A stretch of 64,000 nt of DNA from Megamerina dolium (Eukaryota > Arthropoda > Insecta > Diptera > Megamerinidae), in assembly GCA_963854835.1 (NCBI GenBank), contig OY978527.1:44156040-44220039 (forward strand), read 5' to 3'. How positions within the stretch are numbered: position 1 is the stretch's first letter; each line of letters starts with the position of its first letter. This document shows positions 47,136-60,984 of the stretch, in pieces. The notes below the pieces were generated by a model that worked only from the letters and a program-made list of their open reading frames with translations, was not told the origin of the DNA and ran no database searches. Made by a program: the position numbers and the translations under genes.

Positions 47136-47793
47136 CACCCTTTATGTATTAGCTATTATTACCTGACTTTGTGGGTTCAGAACGAAAAAAAGTTCGACAT
47201 ATACTGAGCAAGATATAATTATGTTTTTCTTCTCTCTTTTCTCAGTATACCAGCAAAATAAAGAAAACACAACTGATTTAAGTTCTTCAATACGGACTTA
47301 ATTGTGTCCACCAAATGAGAAAATTGTGTTATTGCTTATTTTTTCTTTTGTTCTTCATATTATTATGTTTAGAGTTTTTGCCAAATTTTGACGTCCTCTT
47401 AGGGACCGCACCCGAGCCAATTTCTCAGTCGCCCCACCCTTACTAAAGTTATTAACAACTAAATGCATACCTTTTTGAAATCCACATTTTATTCCTTTCC
47501 ACAGAGGCAAAACACTTTACAGATTTCTTAGCTTCTACCATCTAGCTTATAAAACACAAAGAGCTTATAACTACTTGAGGACAGTAATAAAACTAAAATT
47601 TTCTTATCTTTCGTACCATATTGATCAAATAAATCATAGAGTGAAATATAATATAATTTAACAAATATTTGTTTAAAGTTGAACTATTGTAAATAAAACT
47701 TTTGCAAATAAAATACTGACTTTAGTCATTACAATGCCACAAAAAGTAATTAGTCTAGTTCGATATTTCTGTTTGAATGGAAGTTAAAGTATC
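47136..47793. other. Spacer upstream of IR-I
   Basis: AT-rich. No coding signal or repeat that I can assign. Confidence 0.5.
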
Positions 47794-49740
47794 ATGAATT
47801 TAACTACATTATTAGTTTCCAAGTCAATTAAATATCAAAGTGTACACGAAGAATATCAAAATGTTAATACCATATTTGTAGCATATTCATTGCGTATCAT
47901 AATTGAACTATTCTTCGCCCACGTTGCCACATCGTTCATGTATATTAGCTCATTTAGGCATATTAATTCCTTAAATTTTCATCAGGACGTCATTCAATAT
48001 CTATATGAGAATGTGAAAAATATGAATATACATTTGGTTAATGTAAATTTTACCAAACCCATTAGAATCAATGGATCAATGATGTATAATCTGTTATTGG
48101 TGGACTCGTGGCAGGCTTTCCTGTAAGTAAAATTATTTATAACATTCGATCGAATCTTATTATCCTATGCAAAATGATTACAGAGATACTGATCTAGTTT
48201 CTTATACTGGCAATTATAATATCAACGAATATAATTATATTTTTCTCCATCAACGTGACCCACTTAACGTCTATGACATGAAACTGATACTTCAGTACTG
48301 TTGGGAAAATCAATTAATTAATTGTAACGTACAAATCCAAACAAGCTCGGGGAAAGTACTTATGTATACGTACTTCCCATATAGCGACGAACAATGCGGC
48401 AATACTGAAATCCGAGAAATAAATGAATTTGAGGGTACGAAATGGAAGCATCCGAAAATTTTTCAATATAAGCTTAAGAACTTTTACCGATGTCCTTTGG
48501 TGGCTGTTGTACGAAATATACCACCATTTCTACAAGTGCAGCAGAATAGTGACGGTCAGAATGTAGTAACTGGTATAGAAGGGAGCTTGCTGAATCAGTT
48601 GTCGCAACATTTAAATTTTACATTGAACATTATCAGCTCAGAGGAAGATGTACGTTCAGGCAACATGTGTTGTCATGCTTTGACTCTGGTAGATATAAAA
48701 TATGAAAATTTACTACACAAAAAAATCATAAATAATATTCATTACAGATCAGCAAAGGTATAGCCCACATGGGTGTGGGCTATTTGCGAGTGTCAACGGA
48801 AAGCTCTATTGTAACAACCACCTTTCCACACTATCAGAATACATTGGTGGCAAGTTTGCCATTCCGGGTGTATAATTTAACGACTTATCAAATTTTACGA
48901 TTCCCATTTAAAAAGTCCTTTTGGCTATTGATAATACTCTCTTTAATTTGCATAACTTTAATGGCAGTATTTTTAAAGAAGCGTGAAATAATGAATTCAA
49001 TATTTTCTATACTAGCCATCGCTCTGGGTTTACCTCTAACCAAAGAGTCTCAAACTTTTCAAGAACATCTCATTTACTATTCATGGGTTGCTGGAACTTT
49101 TCTAATGCGCTCCATTTATTCTTCTCTTTTGTATTACTTATTCCAAAGTAATATTCATAAGCCGCTGCCGACAAAACTTTTGCAATTGCTCAATAAGAAC
49201 TATTCATCAGTTATGAATCGTTTTACACTCAACGACATTCTGCAGAATTCATATTTTCTACAATTCTACAGTATACCTGCTATACATTTTAACAGCTCAA
49301 ATCAAACGTTAGTACCATCATATATTGAAATGCATTACGATCAAATGCTTATTGGCGTCACACCACTTGACTACCTCATTTACTACTCAAATGTAGAGCG
49401 CAAGCCCGGCATGTACTATATCATTCCGGACGTTTTAATGCAACAGCAGCTAACTTTCTACCTTACTAAGCATTCGTTTCTTATTGAGCAGTTTGATGAC
49501 CTTATCCTACGAATGCGTGCTATGGGTCTCATTGATTATTGGTCACGCACAAAATTAAGTTATAAATATTTCCAAAGTAATCACTTAAATAGCGGCCAAC
49601 TCATTGGTCATGGAGAATTGTGGGGTATCTATGTAGTTGTTGGAGTTTTCCTCACATTATCTTTGATCGTATTCATCGTAGAGCTATTGTCTATGAGATC
49701 CAGGAAACTACAAAAACTATTTAGATACTTGCACAAATAA
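47794..49740 (+). CDS. IR-I: divergent ionotropic receptor, intact
   Basis: Exons 47,794-48,122, 48,184-48,688 and 48,748-49,740 on the plus strand give 608 residues. Introns GTAAGT...ACAG (phase 2) and GTAGAT...TTACAG (phase 0) sit exactly where the other IRs have them. The start MNLTTLLVSKSIKYQS has no signal peptide, as in IR-H. Exon 2 holds DTDLVSYTGNYNINEYNYIF, like the minus-strand genes, and S1 with TGIEGSLLNQLSQHLNFTL. Exon 3 opens ISKGIAHMGVGYLRVS, with M1 (FWLLIILSLICITLMAVFL), M2 (MRSIYSSLLYYLFQSN), S2 with YLTKHSFLIEQFDD and a last helix (WGIYVVVGVFLTLSLIVF). The loop between the pore and M2 resembles IR-H. No lesion. Confidence 0.91.
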
Positions 49741-49746
49741 ATTAAT

Positions 49747-51762
49747 TTATTCATCACTTTTAGCAATTATGTTATGTCGACTTACTAATCTAAACCAAAT
49801 TAGCTCTCCAACGAAAACAAATACAGCCACTATCCAACAGCAATACTGAATTTGAAATATTCCATACAATTGTTTCATGGTTAAAGAAATCTCTGATGTT
49901 TGTTTCGCATAGTGTACTTTCTGTTCTAGAAATGTTGTATCCAAATACTTAGACGACCAGTGATCGATCAAACCCAAACTACATAAATTTAATACGATTT
50001 TATTGACAGGCTCCAACATAAATGAGTGCTTTGGAAAGTAGATGCCAATTTGAAGTGAGTAAATTGTTTCCTCAAGAACATGAAAAACATCGTATTTTGC
50101 GTTCGAATTTACATAATGTATGAAAAAATCACGACCCGCACCAACTACATAGCGCTCAAACTTGTGCTGCTCAATTATGGGATAGCATTCGGGTTCAGTT
50201 ATATTCAAGACGGTGATTTCAATTTGTTTTTCACGTATAATGGGCACATCCGAAATTGCATAAATTGTTGCCCAATTTGTTATCATCTTATAGTTGCGCT
50301 GTATCAATTCATTTGCAGTCTTAGGTGGTGGTATTGCCTTTTGACTGCTAAAAAAACTGTAGAGGAGACCCTGATACGCGGAACGGAGTACAAGCGTCAA
50401 TAGCACCAACATTGTAAGCGAGAAGCGCGAAAAATTGCGTACTGGAAGAATTCGCGATGATTGCCCCAATGTAATTACAAACAAATGCATTATGACCGAA
50501 GTGTAATCCGAGGAACCATATATAAATTCCATAAGTTTTACTTGTACATGTTGAAGTACAACTGTTGAACCTGACAACAATATTAGGAGACCTATTACGG
50601 CACACCATACAGAGAAATCGAATGGATATGAGATTATTTCATAAGTAGTCCAAGGCACCGATGCAGATAATACAGCAAATACTTCGTCGGTTTGATAGTA
50701 AGGCACAGATGGTGTTAAAATAGTCGAACGATCAAGAGTACGGCGAAAGCAACCCAAACTTAAATTTGCTTCTTTCATTTCTAGCTATTTACGAATTTAA
50801 TAAAAAAAGTTTAATTAATTAACTTCAATATTCAAGTGTATGATTTGATGTATGAACCTACAATTTTAATCGCTCCCGTTCTAGTGCCATTCTTCAGAAT
50901 CGTTCCACGTAGTTCATTATTTGGTGGTATTTTGTAATCGATTGAAAAATTTAATGCCATTGCCAAAACATTCAATAGATAACCCTCAATTCCATTAAAA
51001 TAAGTTTGCCCATTTGCAGGATCTTGTTGAATCATCATATAGGGCGGTACATCCCATAAAGAGGTCATTAATTTGCAATTGTGAAAATTGTTTGCTTTTT
51101 CTGGGTACAGTTCAGTTGATTTCAAATTTTTGATGTTTTCGCCAAAACTCATTAGCTCGGCGACAACCTTGTGACAATGGTTCGCAGAGAATGGATAATA
51201 GGTATACAGTGAAATATTGTCGCTCAATACCTCCATAATGATATCAACATTCACAATGTAATAGCTCCAGCAATAATCGAAAATTTGTTGCATTTCTTGT
51301 GTGTAGTTTAGAGTGACATTAGCATAAAAAATCACCAAATAATATTCACTAAAATCTTGACTTTGTGACTTTTCACCTGGATCGATTTTTCTGAAAACAA
51401 TGAAATGAAAAGTGATGCTTTGACTTTCAAATTACTTCAAGTTACCTAAACGCATCATATACGGTGTAATACTCAAAATTATTCCAGTCATCATCACCAC
51501 CATCATCCAGAGTAGTTCTTAAATTAACTTTGACATCCCCCAAAGATGAGAGCAATTTGGATATTAAATCATTAAAATAATATTTTGATTCACTCTTATT
51601 TATCTCCATTACAATCGATATCGATGTGGTCTTATAGTGGAAAAACTCCTTATTGAAATGATTTACAATTGAGAACATTTGTGAATCATATTCTGCCATG
51701 AATATGCTTTGGCCTACACTAATTGATATCGATATCAAAAGGATGAATGTTTTAGTGTACAT
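49747..51762 (-). CDS. IR-K: divergent ionotropic receptor with signal peptide, intact
   Basis: Exons 51,762-51,446, 51,390-50,862 and 50,784-49,747 on the minus strand give 627 residues. The N-terminus MYTKTFILLISISISVGQS is a good signal peptide. Junctions are AG|GTAACT...TTTTCAG|A (phase 2) and ATT|GTAGGT...AATAG|CTA (phase 0). S1 shows NGIEGYLLNVLAMALNFSI and IPPNNELRG, shared with IR-A; exon 3 has NLSLGCFRRTLDRSTILTPS, M1 (VWCAVIGLLILLSGSTVVL), M2 (LVLRSAYQGLLYSFFSSQ) and a last helix (YCCWIVAVFVFVGELIW). Its stop at 49,747 is only 6 bp from the stop of IR-I, so the two genes converge with almost no spacer. The pseudogene IR-L is its nearest relative. Confidence 0.91.
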
Positions 51763-52589
51763 TTTGTCGTATAAAGAGCTAGAATGTGTCTAAACTAAAT
51801 TATTTAGATTTGTATTTGCATTTATATTCTTAAGGTAGAAATAAGGAATAGGAATCATATTTTTCCAACCCATAATTAAAATAATAAAACATATACACAA
51901 AGGATATGGAGGCTACATTTAAAACATACGGTATACGACAATTAACACCCCTATACGTTTCAGAGGTCAATAGGTGATTATGGTGTACAAATATAGTTAA
52001 ATAATGGTGTAATTATTTCATATTTAGATAAATTGTTTATAAAAATTATAATAACTAAATATCATACTGATTTTACTAATAAAGAACATAAAATTGACTG
52101 CGTTTTATTGATATACAAGTTTAATACTCATTGCATGCAATACTAAAACTTATGAGTTTTAATGCCCATTAAATAAGCTCTTGTTTTCTGCTTTTTGCTG
52201 TACAGCGTCAGTATTAAATTTTTTGTTTTATATAAATGTGATTTCGATTTGTATTTGACATTGAGCTCTTGATGTTTTCTGATATGGGTGTTAAAATGTT
52301 GACTGACGCAAATGACGTAGCCTTTCAGCATCCCAATGTCCGGTTAGAGCACTTCCTACAAAAACATGTTCAGCTTTAGAGTTTTATACACAAAACTAAC
52401 TGTTGTTTTTTTTTCACTGTTTAGCTATTTTCTGTAAAATAGAATTAGCTTTTAAAGTAATTGAACATATTGCAGACAAATGAAACTATTTATGGAATCA
52501 TTCATATCTAGCCTGAAGGTGTGTATAGTTCTTCTGTTTGCCATAAACTTAAATATAATAAGTGAAAGACAAAATTAGTTTATTTAACG
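51763..52589. other. Spacer between IR-K and a mariner relic
   Basis: No gene. AT-rich, with no element that I can recognise. Confidence 0.5.
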
Positions 52590-52965
52590 AAAATTTATTT
52601 GTTTTTCAATGTGTCCAACGGTGCTCCAACATGTTTAGTCTTCCCCATTAATACAATTTGTCGAACTCCCTTAAGAAAGGCCTCTGTTTCAGCAATATCT
52701 TCGTTCCATTTTTTTCATGTTTCTAAATAGAAAGAAATCGCCAATTCAACCAGTCTTACTGTTACGGTGGAGAAGGAGTGAACCGATGCATTGACGTGGT
52801 GGAATACCACGAACGGTACCAATCGTGCCGATAGTTTTCTGATACCTAAAAGTTTAATGCAAAAAATTGAATGCACCTTCTTTTGTCACTCCACGGTCTT
52901 CTAAAACGATATCATGAATTGTATTAATCAATTTTTCGGTAGACCACTTCTAAATCACTACATGC
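52590..52965 (-). mobile_element. mariner transposase relic
   Basis: The minus strand has INTIHDIVLEDRGVTKEG near 52,900, matching the N-terminal helix-turn-helix linker region of mariner transposases, and NEDIAETEAFLKG plus, in another frame, LEHRWTH near 52,610-52,710, matching the C-terminus. The catalytic part is gone. It lies where exon 3 of the IR-L pseudogene should continue. Confidence 0.65.
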
Positions 52966-53077
52966 GATGGTGAGAAGTATCCATAAAGGTTTGTTGGTTT
53001 ATTGAAGAAATTCCTCGAATCAATTAGCTTTAGGTGGAATTTTAACACCAGAGTTCTCCCAAAATCACCCCTAAGAT

Positions 53078-53959
53078 CTACGACAGAATGACAAATAAGA
53101 TCCATTCCGTTGAGTTGATGTGCAGTAATATTATGATCACAGAGTAATCCGTGGAACCATATATAAATTTCACAACTTTCACTTGTACACATTGAAACAC
53201 AACTGTTGATCCTGATAACAATATTAGTAGATCTATTAGGGCACACCATAGGTAGAAATCAAGTGGATATGAAATTATTTCATAAGTAATCCAAAGTTCC
53301 GATGTAGACAACACTGGAAATATTGCGTCGGGGTGATCATAAGTGATAGTTGTTAAAATAGGTGTTAAAAGAGTCGAACGATCTAGAATACGCCGAAAAC
53401 AACCCAAACTCAAATTTCCTCCCTTCGTTTCCGGTTATTTAAGAGTTTAAAAAGTTTAATTAATTAACCTAAATATTCAAGTTTCTGATTTGTAGTAGAC
53501 ACTATTTTAATAGCATCAGTTCTTGTACCATCCTTAATAACCGTTCCACTCAGTACATTGCGCGATTATTTTTTGTAATCGATTGCAAAATTTAAAGCCA
53601 TTACCAAATCGTTTAATAAATATGCCTTGATTCCATTAAAATAAGTCTGCATATTTTCCGGATCTTGCTGAAGTATCATCAAGGGTGATGCATCCCATAA
53701 GGCAATTTACAATTGAAAACATTCCCAAAAAGATGAGAACCCTTTTGCTAATTAAACTATTAAAATATTATTTAGATTCACTCTTACTGATCTCCATTCC
53801 AACTGAATTTGGCGAAGTCGTATTGCGAAAAAACTCGTCGTTGAAATGCTGCATAAATAAGAGCATTTCCGAATGATATTCCACATTAAAATTGTCCAGA
53901 CCAACATCAATGTATATAAATGTCAAAATGAAAGTTATACCTATTTTTTTAGTCCACAC
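53078..53959 (-). pseudogene. IR-L: ionotropic receptor pseudogene related to IR-K
   Basis: Homology to IR-K is clear but heavily damaged. The start codon is GTG where IR-K has ATG. Exon 1 (53,959-53,768) ends in a stop right after MEISKSESK. The rest of exon 1, intron 1 and half of exon 2 are deleted, so the sequence passes directly to a piece matching NCKL..LWDVPPYM (about 53,690-53,720). The remainder of exon 2 is frameshifted. The acceptor of exon 3 is lost (AACCG where IR-K has AATAG). Exon 3 is open only through M1 (LGCFRRILDRSTLLTPI to YGSTDYSV) and ends near 53,090, beyond which an unplaced stretch and a mariner relic follow. Confidence 0.87.
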
Positions 53960-54446
53960 TTTGTCGGAGAATGATTTAAAAATGATTTAAACGACGATAC
54001 TAGTATCTGTATTTATATTCGAAGACTCGATTCAAAGAATATAACATAATAATTCTATTCGTATAGCAGTAATTAATTAATACAAACGATTTTGACGCTG
54101 CATATGTAATTACTGAATTACCATCCATATACATTTCGCAGGTCAAAAGGTGCTAAGGATAATGCTTACCTTAAGTATAATGCATTCATTTATACAAATA
54201 CTAATAATATTGTATATAATAATTGTTCAATATTTATTTTTTCTCATAAAAATGTAGATATGTGTATAACAATTAAAGGTTAGTAAAAAATAAATCAAAA
54301 ACTACACATTATATGTTTGCAAAACTTTGTAACCCGATGCCTAATTATTTTAGAAAGCACATTAAAACGTTTATACAAAATAGAATAAATAAATGCCGTT
54401 TTGTTTCTGGTACTAAGGCAATGTTGGCTGCATTTTGGAGAATAAT
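53960..54446. other. Spacer, end of the IR array
   Basis: AT-rich. No feature other than possible minus-strand polyadenylation sequence of the thiolase gene. Confidence 0.5.
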
Positions 54447-55679
54447 TTACAATTTCTGAATTAGAATTGATGATGCACCGCCACCGCCATTACAAATCGA
54501 CGCACAACCATACTCACCACTCTTTAGAGAGTGGGACAAATGCGTTATCAAACGTGCACCAGACATGCCAATGGGATGACCCATAGAAACAGCCCCACCA
54601 TGAATATTCACCTTATTGGGATCCACATCCAGTTTCTTTATATTCGCAACAACCACCAATGAGAAGGCTTCGTTGATTTCCCACATGGCAACATCTTGCT
54701 TGTTAACACCAGCACGTTCCAATAGTTTTGGCACAGCCAAAGCAGGCGCAATAGGGAAATCAATAGGATCAGTCTCAGCATCTTGGAAGGCAACAATTCG
54801 TGCCAACGGTTTCAATTTAAAACGTTCTGCAACCTCGGCAGTCATCAGTACAACGGCGGCAGCACCATCATTTAGAGTAGAAGCATTGCCGGCAGTGACA
54901 GTACCGTTTTCCTTTTGGAACACCGTTGCGAGTTGACCAAATTTTTCAAAATTAATTCGTTTGTACTCTTCATCTTCTGCTATTGTTACTTCAGGTTTAC
55001 GTTTCTGTTGTATTTTCACCGGAGCTATTTCTGCGTCGAAAATCTTATCCGCCCAAGCTTTTGCAGAGCGTTTATATGACTGAATGGCAAATGCATCCTG
55101 CTCTTGACGACTAATGCCCATTTTCTTAGCAGTATTTTCAGCACAATTTCCCATATGAAATTTATTGTAAACATCGGTAAGACCATCAAAAACAATGCCG
55201 TCAATGAGTTGTATACCACCATATGGCGTAGAACCACGTTTTAAGTAATATGGCACATTCGACATCGATTCCATGCCTCCTGCAACAATAATATCTGACT
55301 GACCTAGCATCAATGTTTGAGCACTTAACATCACCGCCTTCATGCCAGAGGAACATACTTTATTGACGGTTGTGCAACACACATTCGTTGGCAATCCAGC
55401 GAATATGGAAGCTTGACGAGCAGGTGCTTGACCCAAACCTGCGGACACCACATTACCCATATACACCTCCTGAACATCTGTTTTTGCAATTCCAGCACGT
55501 TGCACAGCTGCATCAATAGCAACAGCACCCAGCTGCGTGGCAGACAACGGTGCTAGCTGACTTTGAAAACTTCCAATTGGTGTACGTGCGGCGGACACAA
55601 TCACAACATCGTGCCTTTTTGTACTATAACAACGAGCCAATTCGCAGAATTTACGAGAAACTTTTAATAAACCAACCAT
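54447..55679 (-). CDS. Mitochondrial acetyl-CoA acetyltransferase (thiolase II)
   Basis: A single open reading of 410 residues from ATG at 55,679. The protein joins or splits two acetyl-CoA units (acetoacetyl-CoA thiolase), working in ketone-body and isoleucine breakdown in mitochondria. All three catalytic residues are visible: Cys109 in [11 protein letters not shown], His368 in [16 protein letters not shown] and Cys396 in CNGGGGASS. These lie 17 residues before the corresponding positions of the human ACAT1 precursor, a constant offset that shows an ungapped fit. The basic N-terminus with RKF and ARCYSTK fits a mitochondrial presequence of about 20 residues. An acceptor-like TTGTACAG lies just before the ATG, so a 5'-untranslated intron is likely. 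Intact, normal length. Confidence 0.95.
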   Translation of the reverse strand: MVGLLKVSRKFCELARCYSTKRHDVVIVSAARTPIGSFQSQLAPLSATQLGAVAIDAAVQRAGIAKTDVQEVYMGNVVSAGLGQAPARQASIFAGLPTNVCCTTVNKVCSSGMKAVMLSAQTLMLGQSDIIVAGGMESMSNVPYYLKRGSTPYGGIQLIDGIVFDGLTDVYNKFHMGNCAENTAKKMGISRQEQDAFAIQSYKRSAKAWADKIFDAEIAPVKIQQKRKPEVTIAEDEEYKRINFEKFGQLATVFQKENGTVTAGNASTLNDGAAAVVLMTAEVAERFKLKPLARIVAFQDAETDPIDFPIAPALAVPKLLERAGVNKQDVAMWEINEAFSLVVVANIKKLDVDPNKVNIHGGAVSMGHPIGMSGARLITHLSHSLKSGEYGCASICNGGGGASSILIQKL

Positions 55680-56705
55680 TCTGTACAATATAAAAAATAT
55701 AAATAATCATTAATTTCCAGAATTATATGCAAATTAATTATGAATACTTTCAGAAGTGATAAGAAATAGTACCGACATAAATATCGTACGATATACACAC
55801 GGTCCAAAATCTGTATCAAGGTTGCATTTTGTACCATACACACGAGACGTTTTATTAAATTTTTTTATACCAGATTTTCAGATATTTTGGAAAAAAAAAT
55901 TTTATTCGCTATATGAAAGAGGCAATCTAAAATATAAAATTGAACAAACGGACTGCAATACTTGGATATTATATAATTAAGATTTTTTTACCCAGAATCA
56001 AGCCTATTCATATTTCATTTTTGTATTGAAGAGGTGGGCAGGATAAAAACCAGGACACTCAGTTGAGATATTTCATTTCGATTTCATAGAAGGTCTTAGA
56101 TTGTTCCACATTTTCAATTCTTTCAAAATACAATATTCAGCCATGCCTGCAATACATATTTTATAAAATATAGTGGCTGATTTCGAGAAGCTCAATTGTT
56201 CTTATTAAGTAAAAAGGTATATGTCATATTAATTGAAAGTGTGGAAATATTCCCTTGCATTCGAGTATCAAACTAACAAATATACGTAAGATGTGAATCC
56301 AATACATTTATGGCAATAGTTAAAGTACAAATAGTCAAAGTAAAGGTTATCTTGAATTCACACTTATTTGATATATTAAATTTATAATGATCACATTAAG
56401 ATTGTCAAAAAAATAGGATGGTCTCAAGCCGTTTACAGTAATGCATAGAGCACATAAGTGAATTTACACATGTTATGGAGTTTGACCTTAACACGAATGT
56501 TGCAAAAGTCGATATCAAACGAGCATTCCAAATGCTTCCCAAAACCATTGACAGCTATCAAATAAAATTCACAATAAGAAGAAGCACAACATTAAAATTG
56601 CAGATTCACGTAGCAGAGAAATTGGATTTTAATCACATCTGAAGTTCTAATTATAATAGATATAATCTAATTCATACACATTTATTTTTAAAGAATAATA
56701 TAAAC
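55680..56705. promoter_or_regulatory. Divergent intergenic region between thiolase and Rpt4
   Basis: The two genes are transcribed away from each other from this 1-kb interval, so it must hold both promoters. I see no clear TATA box or other motif that I would assign. AT-rich, no gene. Confidence 0.45.
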
Positions 56706-58151
<1,446 letters not shown>

Positions 58152-58265
58152 GTATACACATTTCTTTTATATTTTTTGCATACTGTCAACAAGTATAAAA
58201 TAAAGATTTATTATATAAAATATATTTTATATGATTTTGCAGTTAACTTATGTGTTGAATTATAT

Positions 58266-59414
58266 CTATTTTTGTTTTTCCTCGATACGACGTTTCTTTC
58301 GTTCTAAATATTCGCTAACATTGTCATAGCGCTTTTTAAACCACGCGGACACATCTTCTGGTATCCAAGGTTCCAGTTTAAATTGCTCGTCTACCATCTG
58401 CAGCCAATCAGAAGAAAGGGAAGAATCATTTTCTAAAGATATCACATTCAGTTTAAAATGTTCATCAACTATGCCAGTAATATAGATTCGCTCATTAACA
58501 AAACATAAATTGCAACAAATCAAAGATGGAAACTTAAGAAATTTTACTTCTTTTATCGTCCACTCATCTGAAGACTGCTCTATTTCATATATACCAACAC
58601 ATTCTTCTGGCTGATGCAGCAAAACAGCTGCTTGAAATTTCTTCTCATCTACTTTACGTATAGCTAAACGTATACCTGGTGCCAGCAATTTATGTTCTAA
58701 TAATTGTTTGCCATTGAGAAAATTCCACAAACGCATAGTTTTATCTCCAGACACCGAAGCTATTATTTCATCTTGCAGAAACGCCAATCCCGATACAAAT
58801 TCTGTATGTCCAAGACAATACCCATGTATATCATATGTTTCAGGATAGTTCGTAACACGTATTTTATCATCTCTATCACACGTAATTATATATTTATTAT
58901 CTTTTGTCCAAAGTGCATCGTATACAATACTCAAGTGTCCCAGTAGAATGAGTGGCGTTGCCTTCAAATCGACGCAGTCGTATTCATAACAGTCACCAGT
59001 TTTATCGGTAACCAAAATTTTTGAAGAATCACTACAAAACACTAGGGCGCTCGATGACCGAGCTAAGGGACGCACTGACACAAGCTTTGCATGTTCCGGA
59101 CGGCATTGATACAGCAACAAAGCCTTTTGTCCTGCTGTTGTCACGGCTAAGCATTGACGGTTCGGTGAAAGCTGTACATGCTGAATGCTGGGTGTTTCTA
59201 TTTGCAAATTTGATTTTTTCTCCTGGTTTTGTTTCTCACATCCGTCAGCATCGTTATTTACACTTTTGGCATCATCCACCTTGAGTCCACATGTCATCAA
59301 ATCGTCGGGTATTACAATCTCTTTAAAAATTTGCAAATCATTAGGATTTACAAAGATAATTTTTTTGTTAAGAGCGATTACTAACTCAGGCTCATTGTAT
59401 AAAATAGTCGTCAT
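58266..59414 (-). CDS. wuho: Wuho: WD-repeat non-catalytic subunit of tRNA (guanine-N7)-methyltransferase
   Basis: A single exon of 382 residues from ATG at 59,414. WD-repeat signatures are visible in LGHLSIVYDALWTKDN and LGHTEFVSGLAFLQDEIIAS (ending in KTMRLWNF). The C-terminus is basic (KKRYDNVSEYLERKKRRIEE). The Wuho/WDR4/Trm82 family forms the scaffold of the heterodimer that methylates G46 of tRNA; the fly protein is also needed in germline development. The fruit fly Wuho I recall is about 40 residues longer. It could be another WD protein, but the WD4-type arrangement fits well. No introns or lesions. Confidence 0.85.
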   Translation of the reverse strand: MTTILYNEPELVIALNKKIIFVNPNDLQIFKEIVIPDDLMTCGLKVDDAKSVNNDADGCEKQNQEKKSNLQIETPSIQHVQLSPNRQCLAVTTAGQKALLLYQCRPEHAKLVSVRPLARSSSALVFCSDSSKILVTDKTGDCYEYDCVDLKATPLILLGHLSIVYDALWTKDNKYIITCDRDDKIRVTNYPETYDIHGYCLGHTEFVSGLAFLQDEIIASVSGDKTMRLWNFLNGKQLLEHKLLAPGIRLAIRKVDEKKFQAAVLLHQPEECVGIYEIEQSSDEWTIKEVKFLKFPSLICCNLCFVNERIYITGIVDEHFKLNVISLENDSSLSSDWLQMVDEQFKLEPWIPEDVSAWFKKRYDNVSEYLERKKRRIEEKQK

Positions 59415-60984
59415 TTTGTCCACCTTTTACTTAATTTTTTTTTTAAGAAATGTGAGTCAACATCCAAAATGTTAATGTAAATGTTAAAATACAGGGTGGT
59501 ACTATTTTTTCTTTTCAGCTATTGCGGAAAACAATTCTTGTGTATAAGAAAAATTGGTATTAACCGATTCGTTCTTGCGGTATCATCTCTACGATCGCGA
59601 TATTATCATGATATTAGCTTTGTTCGCTCTTTACTACTAAAATTTATCTATCAACACAATTCAAGAGCGTACTGTTTTTCTACGAATTCCTACTAGAAGA
59701 AATATTACCAATAAAAATATGCAAGAATTAGCATTAGAACACATTAATAACACAGAGTGTTAATAATTTCCCCTCTTTTACTGGTTTTTAGCGTACGCGG
59801 ACACATTTCCACTAAGAAATAGTAAAATTTATAATAATTTTCAGAAACTATTACGTATGCGAACGGACGTATTGGTTTCGCAATGTCGATATATTTCTTT
59901 CAAATACTTCTATTAACAAAAGCCAAAATCTAATTACATCAAATAAAAAAAATCGTTAACTTCACATTCTTGCAATGAACTGTCAGTTTGCTAATTTTTC
60001 ATTACTAAAAATTCGTTGTGGCAACATTTTCAAATTGAACGGAAAGTTTTGGTATGTAAGATAATTAAAAACGGAAAATGGTTAAAACAACAAACATAAA
60101 AGAAGAAATTTTTTTCTCTTTTGTTTTTCTTCACAACTTTTTGGAGTTTTGGGAATTTTTAACACAGCGAACATATTAGTTTAACGCCATCTATCAAATG
60201 CTTTTACAAAGACACAATAAAAATGCCCACGCAAATATTGACACAGATAAAATTTATATCTGGCATTCAAAATGACATATGATAGCCAATAAATTTTGCC
60301 TGTGGAGACGTGACGTAAGAGAAAAGTACACGAGCAAATTACAAATAGAATTAATGGGAGATGAAAGAAGATATTATTGTTTCCTAAAAAGATTTTCACA
60401 TGAGTATTAGAGTTTTGTTGCTGATAATTTTTTAATTTAATTCACTATTCTCTTATCTGTATTCACGTTAATGGATATCCATTTGGAACAGAACGAATTC
60501 TCTAATTTATTTATATATGTACTTTGGCCCGTGCTAAACGTTAGATGGGAACACTTTGCTGGTAGCTGCTGTAAAGTTCCTACTTGCTCTCTATAATTTA
60601 TTTGTAACAATTTATTTGTACAGTCTTCAGATTAATAGCGCAAAATTCTTCATCCATATTTTATATATTAGGTTCGCAACTAAGAAATTTCCGATGCGTT
60701 CATACAAATTTTGAACCCAAACTACCACATTCTAACAAAAATATGTGCAATTTGATTCTTATGCTGCAACTAGCCACCGACGTAAAAACATAGAACGTGT
60801 CAGCTGATACGGAGTTTTAACCTAAAGAAGTTTACACAGGGCATATATATGTTAAATAATAATATTCAATTTTAGAATTATCTCAAATAACAAATATCAA
60901 AAATTGTTCTGTTTATTATCTTTGGATCAGCTACATATTTATGTTGCGTGTAATAATATTGTAGATATTATCAATGTTTTATAG
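59415..60984. other. Spacer upstream of Wuho
   Basis: No gene I can support. Small open readings at 59,481-59,696 and 60,181-60,399 show no family features. AT-rich. Confidence 0.45.

Noticed and set aside
52590..52720. A small conserved protein ending GKTKHVGAPLDTLKNK
   Set aside because: A different frame of the same bases reads LEHRWTH, the C-terminal signature of mariner transposases, and NEDIAETEAF fits the same protein.
54616..55528. Open readings over the thiolase gene in other frames
   Set aside because: Shadows of a protein with all catalytic residues in the main frame.
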